Positions 46,301 through 50,935 of a stretch of DNA of 64,000 nt are shown piece by piece. Source of the stretch: Saccharomonospora azurea NA-128. GTDB taxonomy: Bacteria; Actinomycetota; Actinomycetes; Mycobacteriales; Pseudonocardiaceae. Numbering within the stretch: the first letter of the stretch is position 1; the number at the start of each line of letters is the position of its first letter. The DNA lies in contig NZ_CM001466.1 of assembly GCF_000231055.2 (NCBI RefSeq), positions 303,711 through 367,710 of the forward strand, read 5' to 3'. The notes under the pieces are model-generated. The model was not told where the DNA came from and made no database searches. It worked only from the letters and a program-made list of their open reading frames with translations. A program made the translations under genes and the position numbers.

Positions 46301-47646
46301 CGTTGGCGGGTTCGCGGTCGTTCAGCCCGTTCGGGCAGCGGCAAGCTGAGGCGGGAACGCAGCCGGCGTTGGGTTTTCAGCATCAGTACACCGACCCCGA
46401 CAGTGGCAACGTGAACATGGGTGCGCGGTGGTATCAGCCGGCCACGGGCACGTTCGCCAGCCGCGACACCGCAGGCCTGGACCCACGAGACCTCAGCAAC
46501 AGCAACCGCTACGCCTATGCGAGCGCAGATCCGCTGGCGAATACCGACCCCAGCGGGTACCTCGTCGTTGCGCCGGTGGTTCCTATTGTTGCCGTTATAG
46601 CCAGGTCAGCAGCGGTGCGGCAAGTAGGTACAAGACTGATTACGCGCGGTGCTGCGATCGTGGGCGGGATCATCGGTGACTGGGCGTCTGATCTGTTCAA
46701 GCCGAAGAAAATCAGAGGGATACCGCGCCCGGCGCCTCAGTCAGTTCCGCTTCCGCAAATAGCCTGGTCAATCTGGAACTCGCTCGAAATTTCGCGAATT
46801 GCATTGTTGGCGGGTTTCAACTTCCCTTATCCGTCGGGGAGCAGGCCGATCGGACCCGGGGAGACGACTGGTCGGAGTGGGTCACCTATTGGTGGATGGG
46901 GGGCGGCTAGCGCTGTTAATCCCCAGCTTCTCAGAGCGTTCTTCGAACAGCTTCGCCGCCAGAGGCTCGAAAACCTGGTCAACACACCACAAGCACGACC
47001 GCCACAAACACGAACTGTCGTCGACAGCATTCAGGAAGCGATCGACGCCGCCAAGCGAACGATCATCGACCTCGGCGTCATCCACCCAGAAGGCGGAGAA
47101 CCGACCCCCTACGAACCAGAAACCAACCACGGAATCGACCAACCCGGCCCCCTACCACCAGCCACAGCACACCTCGACGACTCATGCGAAGTTGGTAAAC
47201 GCCCTACGGGGGACGGCCGGAGAACCGGAAGCGTCTTCGTATGTGATGGCGGTGTTGATGCCGGCCTGGGCGTTATGAAGGGTTCTGGGCCCGTTCCTGG
47301 AATTATCGAAGTTAGTGAACGAGTGAAGTCTACGGCGGTTTTTCGGAATTATAGCCCGTCTGGTGGTCCCGAATTTGTCTTCGATCCGGAACGGAATATA
47401 TTCGCAGTCGGTAGTCCGGCACGATATCTTGGTATCGATGGTAGTCCGCACGAACAGCTCGCTCGGGGAGTCGGAGCTAATGAGTCTGTTGTTCTCGGTG
47501 GGAGGTGGTCGAGGAACTCTGATGGTAGTATCTCGACTGACGAGTGGAGTGGGCACTATGGAAGTAGATGGACGCCCGAGTTTCGCGAGCAGTTTGTTCG
47601 AGTGATGAAGGGTTACGGCATCGATGTCATTCATACCGCCTGGTGA
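37393..47646 (+). CDS. Giant secreted RHS/YD-repeat polymorphic toxin
   Basis: The 3417-residue protein has a signal anchor (residues ~9-30), then a DNRLRE-like beta domain (~345-520) and an Ig-like domain (~520-640). A DUF6531-type start of the RHS shell (TRTYNSLDPREELAFGSGW) lies near 783. Three LamG-like insertions lie between ~1015 and 1695, followed by YD repeats to ~2980. The RHS core-associated motif (GFQHQYTDPDSGNVNMGARW, ~2993) ends the cage. A linker (TIIDLGVIHPEGGE) leads to a ~110-residue toxin tip (PEFVFDPERN..SPHEQLARGVG..DEWSGHYGSRWTPEFREQF) that resembles Ntox43. ATG 37393 has AGGGGG upstream. Confidence 0.93.
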   Translation: MVRRSVSAALRLLTVFVVIVVAAGLVVALPWSNGIGAAEGQLPEQEWGSAEGHSHAVSAESTRSTVEVGEHASQPADGVAPDQRDPEHGLTAAPLRETTVEVREADVPGDPEGFDPATSRLLVEESKPDLQVFANADGTRTLRAYEGRQFYRTTGGWTKIDTTLVSDESGWRTRADSDVKRFAASAGADALATVELDGHSFGFGVADADPVRGEVEGSEVVYAEIRPDADLHVEATPAGAKEAIVLKSPDAPTVWDFPLHLDGLNAEIDDGAVVLRAADGTVQGVIPPGFMEDANVDPNIGEGARSRDVSYELVEDADGTILRVRVDEDWLADPERVFPVVVDPTVSKNANGSTYVMSGFDADYSGDPLLSVGTYNGGGNVAAAYLKFDSISSQLSGHYVLGAKLRMYSAWSYSCDARKVTVHPVTQSWSVSGKKSYPGPSYGSSIAEKSFAYGHSSACSSRWVTIDLGEKGRDLLHGWTHGKPNHGLAVRASTTDSKAWKKFASVASANAPYLEVTSTPYWATYQVGDLISPVSTTDDGIMRVTVKNAGKDTWTPTNGYELGYRIWDAEGNELPYNEWAAWTTMPRNVAPGQSVTVDARVKALPPGTYSVHWDMGLRGKTRFSWHDVPMSKRVVFSVPNQTPMIESASPPSNFNATTLTPTLAVKGRDRDNHPGKDLRYNFKICTDSGADCTESGWQSTPRWTVPEGTLEWSETYVWHGQISDTEDPSPWTLPTYLSTRVPQPAITSHLASTNGVDPGVGNYSTQVTDAVLSVPGPELSVTRTYNSLDPREELAFGSGWATRWDTRVRSEEGTDVVLLTYPDGRQARFGRNSDGSYAAPPGQGLSLVSEEDGWLLRFKNGDRYSFDADGRIVSITDAAGHVQETTYRADGTLERATDVASGRALHFTWADGHVVEVRTEPASSSTWTYTYDGDRLVSVCDPTDACTRYDYGSGSHYPTVVQDANPHAYWRLTETEGPTLGSEVPGFWGSLDGTARGVGLGREAGPLAGTSATAAVFDGSTSYVQLPDDLVRNSAYASVELWFKTTSTTGGVLFSTSHNTPDEVDPKGSMPVLYVGTDGKLHGHFWNNQTEGMVSAGAVNDGLWHHVVLTGAFDTQTLYLDGTAVGSLAGELVNMDPHNFLGVGAVDDRAWPAKPSGPWSYFDGVIAEAAFYQHPLDPVVVAEHYAADTASDRLTKTTRPSGAVEAELTYHEIADRVTTYVDDNGGTRTYGTPTVEGDGFRYASAVRDSTPASYWRMSETEGSDARSNSNMRRGAYHRGSGGRGAGPFPNSFSRTFDGTDSYVQLPDDTLHGARRLSVELWFKTTSDNGGVLLSIADHQPGEPSSGGSMPVLYVGTDGKLHGHFWQGSVAGIESTDTVNDGEWHHAVLTGNVDTQTLYLDGSPIGSLSGTISNHRTHTFVGTGWTPNHSWPAIGSRDWAHFDGSIAQVAVYHHAMDPERVAAHHSVQADRATYVDAVRASRPHSRWGLEDGDTARHAEADAATMVGTYHNVSLGADPVMRGGHAADFDGISSYLSLPDNEIHGRQRLAVELWFKTTSADGGVLFSIADHRPGAATSGGSMPVLYVGTDGKLYGHFWNNSVKGIVSTESVNDGEWHHAVLSADRTRQWLYLDGNLVDHQDGEILNYRAHAFVGTGWTANLPWPNIGERDWAYFDGSIGEVAVYQRPLDSASIAAHYSASTASTKVLTTDPAGQETVYSYDPTRGGRIVSVTLQDAGTTLYEYDKGGFLRRVVDENGHATTYVNDERGNRLSTTRCRDGGSEACYTSYREYFVNPDDPVDPRNDSVTFARDARSTSESDDRYATRYVLHGNGLVSSVREPGATGGLQRTTTHTYTDGSEPAVGGGTQPAWLLETTTDPAGNVTRYAYTSAGDLARVTDPAGMVTEYTHDELGRVMTESVSSAALPEGSATTTYRYDGASRVVEQTDPATTNAVTGVEHQQRTTNVYNPDGTLASTTLSDVAGHDPARTTTYTYDEHGRVHTVTDPEGGVTTTEYDDFGAVVRTVDPVGTEFLTTYTKARHQLATRTVKGFTGDGQPARDVVLESRAYDPAGRLASVTDAMGRTTAYTYYDDDLLASETLLDYTDPSTGETRDVELSTYTYTGTGQVDTHAHGEGRFSSTTVYDNADRPVRRTDREGDDVLREEETTYDDADNVTRVIGRDADGSVHSDVEFTHDELGRETGRTVHTGSESLLTLTHRDEAGLVRSVVDPRGTATGADPEAFTTRFTYDAFGRQITRIAPPVEAESHGNSAVTATPVTTVGYNTFGEEADLKDPNGNVTHTSYDRAGRPIELRQPEYLPPGGDEPITATSALDYDAAGRVVASTDALGQTTTYGYDELGNQRRVTDPPALHGQAGGTWIATYDPLGEVLSTSDPRGTQTHATYDKLGRQITSTVVEKVPEPTRILTTRYTYDELDNVATVTSPGGRVVETTYDDLGNELTVTDGLGNTTTNAYDGAGRLVSSTDATGRGSEIDYDRAGRQLAVSDLGPDGTVERTREFAYDRAGNATRVTDALGSATTYTYDALNQVTSITRPVSDNEAITTSYGYDRAGNITRATDGNGNTTVFTVNAWNAAESTIEPATEQTPEAADRTYTASYDAAGRLAELRKPGGVTISHSYDPQGNLVKQVGSGASVVTQDRVFTYDPAGRMVSASAPNGENTFTYDDRGNLVTASGPSGESSFTYDADGLPTSVTTSAGTSSFSYDAAGRLATALDAATGATLGYDYDEAGRVTGVGYGVGAATRTYGYDELGRIASDTVLGPDGAETTSITYEWDDEDHLVVKHTEGLAGAAENVYGYDRAGRLVSWDDGDAVHTYEWDAAGNLTRDGAVSAVFDERNRLLSKAGVEYSYTPRGTLASRTSDGVSTLVEFNAFDELVADGGTDYRYDALNRLVSAGGRALTYVGSGIKVASDGQGEYTYTPGGLPLGVAQGGVSALAWTDVHTDLVGLVDPGTGALAGSRSFSPFGQRQAEAGTQPALGFQHQYTDPDSGNVNMGARWYQPATGTFASRDTAGLDPRDLSNSNRYAYASADPLANTDPSGYLVVAPVVPIVAVIARSAAVRQVGTRLITRGAAIVGGIIGDWASDLFKPKKIRGIPRPAPQSVPLPQIAWSIWNSLEISRIALLAGFNFPYPSGSRPIGPGETTGRSGSPIGGWGAASAVNPQLLRAFFEQLRRQRLENLVNTPQARPPQTRTVVDSIQEAIDAAKRTIIDLGVIHPEGGEPTPYEPETNHGIDQPGPLPPATAHLDDSCEVGKRPTGDGRRTGSVFVCDGGVDAGLGVMKGSGPVPGIIEVSERVKSTAVFRNYSPSGGPEFVFDPERNIFAVGSPARYLGIDGSPHEQLARGVGANESVVLGGRWSRNSDGSISTDEWSGHYGSRWTPEFREQFVRVMKGYGIDVIHTAW
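40435..42480 (+). repeat. Three tandem LamG-like domain repeats inside the RHS gene
   Basis: Three copies of a ~165-residue concanavalin-like module begin at about 40435, 41270 and 41965. Each has the series SVELWFKTTS or AVELWFKTTS, GSMPVLYVGTDGKL, GHFW and LYLDG. Copies two and three are closest to each other, which points to internal duplication. Such modules usually bind surface glycans. Confidence 0.85.
45972..46557 (+). repeat. RHS core repeat, copy 1 (full-length gene)
   Basis: This stretch from GVEYSYTPRGTLAS to the ADPL motif is nearly identical in DNA to 51003-51570. Its last 215 bases are also nearly identical to 48069-48290. Copies 2 and 3 head displaced toxin tips. Confidence 0.85.
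46932..47192 (+). repeat. Pretoxin linker repeat, copy 1
   Basis: Encodes TPQARPPQTRTVVDSIQEA through IIDLGVIHPEGGE to ATAHLDDSC. The same DNA, with few changes, recurs at 48693-48953, and a diverged part lies at 54031-54190. It sits exactly between the shared core and the variable tip. Confidence 0.8.
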
Positions 47647-48061
47647 GTGCGTCAATCTACTCGCGTTAGACTCGCATTCCGTTTTGTGTGTCACTCGAGG
47701 TGGGAGCGTTTTCATCAAGGCCGGTTCGGTGTTTCGAGAGGTCACGGATGACACGCGCATCTTCCTATTGCCATTGCTTGAGCGAAGGTACGAGTCGGTG
47801 GTTCAGGAGTTGAAGCTGAAGGAGGCTGAGCTTGGGCTACCGTTGGCTCATCTAATGGCTCAAATCAATCTCTCTGAACTGCCCTTCTCTGCGTTCGCTA
47901 TGCGCAGCGATTATTGGCTTGGTCTTGCTTTGGGTTGGATTTCCCAGATGGGAACAAGTGCATACAGGGAGCTCCTGTCTGGGGTGGTGGAAGCAAAGTG
48001 GGTGTCGCAGCGAAACAGGCAGAAGGCGTTCAAGCTGCTTAGCGGTAAGTATTCAGCTTGA
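47624..48061 (+). CDS. Probable immunity protein for the RHS Ntox43-like tip
   Basis: The 145-residue protein overlaps the last eight codons of the RHS gene, the normal arrangement for toxin-immunity pairs. It is helical and leucine-rich, with no recognised family (LLPLLERRYESVVQELKLKE; SDYWLGLALGWISQMG). Base composition is clearly more A+T-rich than the RHS backbone. The assignment rests on position. Confidence 0.65.
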   Translation: MSFIPPGECVNLLALDSHSVLCVTRGGSVFIKAGSVFREVTDDTRIFLLPLLERRYESVVQELKLKEAELGLPLAHLMAQINLSELPFSAFAMRSDYWLGLALGWISQMGTSAYRELLSGVVEAKWVSQRNRQKAFKLLSGKYSA

Positions 48062-49392
48062 ACTCGGCCCCTGGGCAGCGGCTGGCTGAGGCGGGGACGC
48101 AGCCTGCGTTGGGTTTCCAGCACCAGTACACCGAACCCGGCAGCGGGAACGTGAACATGGGTGCGCGGTGGTATCAGCCGGACACGGGCACGTTCGCCAG
48201 TCGCGATACCGCAGGCCTGGACCCACGGGACCTGAACAACAGCAACCGCTACGCCTATGCGAGCGCAGACCCGCTGGCGAATGGTGATCCGTCGGGACAC
48301 TTCAGCTGTCGGGGCGGTTTCACGTGGGGTGGTCGTGGTCTGGGTGGGCTTGCTGGTTCCTATATTGGCGGTCCGTTCGGTTCTCGGGTGGGTAGTGCGT
48401 TTGGTGGGTGGCTTGGCGGGGGGTTGGCTTCGTGGATTTGCGATACACCAGCGCCTCAGTCCTCTTCTTACGATCCTTCCAGAGATCCGCACTACTACGA
48501 GGTTGATACCAACCTCGTTGACGAGGTCGCGTGGCTTGTCCATCGGACCACTCCAAAGCGGAAGATCCCGAGTCCGCGCGGCGGTTCCCCAGGAAGTCCG
48601 GACATCTGGATGCCTTTGGGTGGTGGTATAGGCGTCGCTGTCGGCGGCGGAGTGGCTGCGGCCAAAGCGGCTGCCCAAGCGGCTTACCAGGCGTGGCTGC
48701 AGGCCAGGCGACAGCGCGTCATCGATGACGTCAACACACCCCACGCCCGACCGCCCAAGACGGACACCATCGTCGACAGCATCCGCAAAGCCATTGACGC
48801 CGCCAAACGAACGATCATCGACCTCGGCGTCATACACCCAGAAGGCGGAGAACCAACCCCCTACGAACCAGAAACCAACCACGGAATCGACCAACCCGGC
48901 CCTCTACCACCAGCCACAGCCCACCTCGAAGACTCGTGTGCTGATGGGGCGCGGCCGAAGACCGACGGCAGCCGCAGCGCCCAGGTTTGGGCATGTGGAA
49001 CTGGTGCAAACGCCGCGAATCATGCGAAGTTTTTGGAACAGTTAAAAGTTGCCGAACTGGCGAATCCGCTCATTGATTATTTGAGAGAAACTGGCAAATT
49101 GCCGCCAAATTACGTAACGAAAGAGAAAGCTGAGGCGGCTGGTTGGCGGCCTGGTAAATCAATCGGACACTATATTCAGGGTGCTCAAATTGGTGGTGAC
49201 CCGTTTAAGAACTTAGATGGCAAGCTTCCTGTCGCTTCTGGTCGTCTTTGGTACGAGGCTGATGTTGGACTCAGCAGCCGCATTGGTCGAAATAAGCAGC
49301 CGGGATGGAGGCTCTTGTGCTCAAGTGATGGTCTAGCGTATGTTACTATAGACCATTATGAAAGCTTCTACAGGATTTCGAATTGGAGGTAA
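48058..49392 (+). CDS. Displaced RHS C-terminal cassette ending in a barnase-type ribonuclease
   Basis: The 444-residue frame begins abruptly within the RHS core (QPALGFQHQYTEPGSGNV) without a signal peptide and has only a TTG start, so it is an orphan tip. After the shared linker, the last 110 residues match barnase: LPPNYVTKEKAEAAGW, the catalytic Glu in SGRLWYEAD, Arg residues in IGRNK and GWRLL, and the catalytic His in IDHYESFYRI. It would cleave RNA. Barstar follows directly. Expression may require recombination into the intact RHS gene. Confidence 0.9.
   Translation: MNSAPGQRLAEAGTQPALGFQHQYTEPGSGNVNMGARWYQPDTGTFASRDTAGLDPRDLNNSNRYAYASADPLANGDPSGHFSCRGGFTWGGRGLGGLAGSYIGGPFGSRVGSAFGGWLGGGLASWICDTPAPQSSSYDPSRDPHYYEVDTNLVDEVAWLVHRTTPKRKIPSPRGGSPGSPDIWMPLGGGIGVAVGGGVAAAKAAAQAAYQAWLQARRQRVIDDVNTPHARPPKTDTIVDSIRKAIDAAKRTIIDLGVIHPEGGEPTPYEPETNHGIDQPGPLPPATAHLEDSCADGARPKTDGSRSAQVWACGTGANAANHAKFLEQLKVAELANPLIDYLRETGKLPPNYVTKEKAEAAGWRPGKSIGHYIQGAQIGGDPFKNLDGKLPVASGRLWYEADVGLSSRIGRNKQPGWRLLCSSDGLAYVTIDHYESFYRISNWR
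48069..48290 (+). repeat. RHS core repeat, copy 2 (barnase cassette)
   Basis: Near-identical to 46333-46557 of the full-length gene (EAGTQPALGFQHQYT to YASADPLAN). It provides homology for replacing the resident tip. Confidence 0.8.
48693..48953 (+). repeat. Pretoxin linker repeat, copy 2
   Basis: Encodes ARRQRVIDDVNTPHARPP through IIDLGVIHPEGGE to ATAHLEDSC. It differs from copy 1 at scattered bases only; the TPYEPETNHGIDQPGPLPP segment is conserved in both. Confidence 0.8.
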
Positions 49393-49395
49393 GTT

Positions 49396-49710
49396 GTGGG
49401 TGTTGTAGTGCTTAATGGGAGGAAAATCCGAACGCTGCGAGATTTTCATTCTCAGATGTCAAACATGTTGGGTTTCGGTCCGTATTATGGAAATAATTTT
49501 GACGCCCTCTGGGATCGACTTAGTCGCGACGTGGAGCGCCCTGTTCATATTCGTTGGGAGCATGCTTCCTGTAGTCGTTCCGCTCTTGGTGAAGAGTTAT
49601 TTAATAAAATAGTTAGCATTTTTAATGATTTAACCATAGAGGATAGAAGCCTAGATCCATCTGAACGATTTACCTTTGAGGTTCTTGAACGCGGTCCGCT
49701 AACGCATTGA
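49396..49710 (+). CDS. Barstar-family ribonuclease inhibitor (immunity)
   Basis: The 104-residue protein matches barstar: VVLNGRKIRTLRDFHSQM, then YYGNNFDALWDRLSRDV, the helix and acidic Asp that plug the barnase active site, and VHIRWEHA. It neutralises the ribonuclease encoded immediately upstream. The GTG at 49396 lies three bases after the barnase stop, with GGAGGT overlapping the end of that gene. Confidence 0.92.
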   Translation: MGVVVLNGRKIRTLRDFHSQMSNMLGFGPYYGNNFDALWDRLSRDVERPVHIRWEHASCSRSALGEELFNKIVSIFNDLTIEDRSLDPSERFTFEVLERGPLTH

Positions 49711-50051
49711 TGATCTTGGCGTGAGTGTGATGGGTTATGTCGGATGAGTTATGGCTGCGGATCGATTCGTTGCCGGATTGGCAAGTGTTGCCGGGTATTG
49801 TTTGTGCTCTACACCAGGGCGGGTAAGAGGAGCTGCCGCAGAAGCTGGGTTCGGCTCCGATATGACATGCTGGCGGTGATTGCGGACTGGTCCGGGGCGG
49901 GGGTGTTTGTCCGGCTGCACGAGGTGCTGCTGGCCGAACCGCACGCGGCGGCGATCTCCCGGGCGTGTAGATGCTTCGCAGGTAAGTAAAGGGAGGGGCC
50001 GAGTACGGGGCCCGAGTCCGGGCGAGAAGCGACGAAACCGGCTCCACGCAT
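49708..50051 (+). mobile_element. Decayed IS5-family transposase relic
   Basis: The sequence resembles the 5' half of the transposase in the neighbouring element but on the plus strand: SDELWLRIDSLPDW matches SEELWERIEPLLP, and later LHEVLLAE-like and PSPGEK-like pieces follow. Stops and frameshifts break it. It ends at the TAA where the intact copy inserted, so the younger element landed inside the older one. Confidence 0.7.
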
Positions 50052-50861
50052 TAAGAGCTCCTGACACGTTGTTTTGGTGAGTCGGCGCCAGTAGATGAGG
50101 CTGGTGGCGAGGGCGAGGAAGCCGTGGTGGATGTCGGTGCGGCGTTCCCAGTGGGTGGCCAGACGGCGGAACTGGTGTAAGAGTGCGAGGGTTTGCTCGA
50201 CGCCCCAGCGCACGGTCTGGTTGTTGTCGCGGGTGCCGCGTCGGCTGATGAGAGGTCGGATACCGCGTCTTTGGAGCAGATCTCGGTCTCTGTCGTGGTC
50301 GTCGCCGCGGTCGGCGACCAATGCGTCGGGTTTACGGCGGGGCCGTCCCCGCCGTCCGCGCACCGGTGGGATCGCCTCTAACAGCGGGATGAGCTGGGTG
50401 ATGTCATTGCGGTTGCCGCCGGTCAGGGTTACCGCCAGCGGGATACCGCCACCGTCGCAGATCAGGTGGTGCTTTGAGCCGGTCTTGCCCCGATCGACCG
50501 GGCTCGGGCCGGTGTCGGGCCCCCCTTTTTTGGCCCGTACGTGGGAGGCGCCCACGCAGGCCCGGGACCAGTCGATCGCCGCTGCGGCATTCAGTTCGGC
50601 CAGCAACACCTCATGCAACTTGGCGAATACCCCGGCTTCCTGCCAGTCCCGCAGCCGCCGCCAGCAGGTCATCCCCGAGCCGAACCCCAACTCCTGCGGC
50701 AGGTCTTCCCCTCCAATGCCGGTGTAGAGCACGAACAGGATGCCCTGCAGCACCGCCCGATCCGGCAGCGGCTTGGGCCCTGTCCTGGCGGCTGGACGTA
50801 CCGGCAACAACGGCTCGATCCGCTCCCACAACTCCTCCGAGACCACCCACGGCACAACCAC
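49809..50861 (-). CDS. IS5-family DDE transposase, reads through the element end
   Basis: The frame begins with GTG at 50861 (VVSEELWERIEPLLPVRP). The catalytic core has TGPSPVDRGKTGSKHH, the second Asp in LVADRGDDHD and the Glu in RWGVEQTLALLHQFRRL. The position of the first catalytic Asp reads Gly (CVGASHVRA, codon 50550-50552), one base from Asp, so activity is doubtful. There is no stop inside the element; the frame continues 82 codons through the inverted repeat into the older relic. Confidence 0.85.
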   Translation of the reverse strand: MVVPWVVSEELWERIEPLLPVRPAARTGPKPLPDRAVLQGILFVLYTGIGGEDLPQELGFGSGMTCWRRLRDWQEAGVFAKLHEVLLAELNAAAAIDWSRACVGASHVRAKKGGPDTGPSPVDRGKTGSKHHLICDGGGIPLAVTLTGGNRNDITQLIPLLEAIPPVRGRRGRPRRKPDALVADRGDDHDRDRDLLQRRGIRPLISRRGTRDNNQTVRWGVEQTLALLHQFRRLATHWERRTDIHHGFLALATSLIYWRRLTKTTCQELLMRGAGFVASRPDSGPVLGPSLYLPAKHLHAREIAAACGSASSTSCSRTNTPAPDQSAITASMSYRSRTQLLRQLLLPALV

Positions 50862-50905
50862 ACCAAGATCATCTCAACCCAAGATCACCAACGTGTCAGG
50901 AGCTC
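50055..50905 (-). mobile_element. IS5-family insertion sequence with TAA target duplication
   Basis: 851 bases bounded by the 17-base perfect inverted repeat GAGCTCCTGACACGTTG and flanked by the direct repeat TAA (50052-50054 and 50906-50908). It carries one transposase gene on the minus strand. It resembles the IS427/IS1031-type IS5 groups that duplicate TNA. Confidence 0.9.
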
Positions 50906-50935
50906 TAAGGTCGAGACGTTCAACCGGCCATAGTT

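Noticed and set aside
39700..46560. Regular short repeats that could suggest a CRISPR or satellite array
   Set aside because: They are in-frame YD and LamG protein repeats of one long gene, without conserved DNA repeats of fixed length or spacers.
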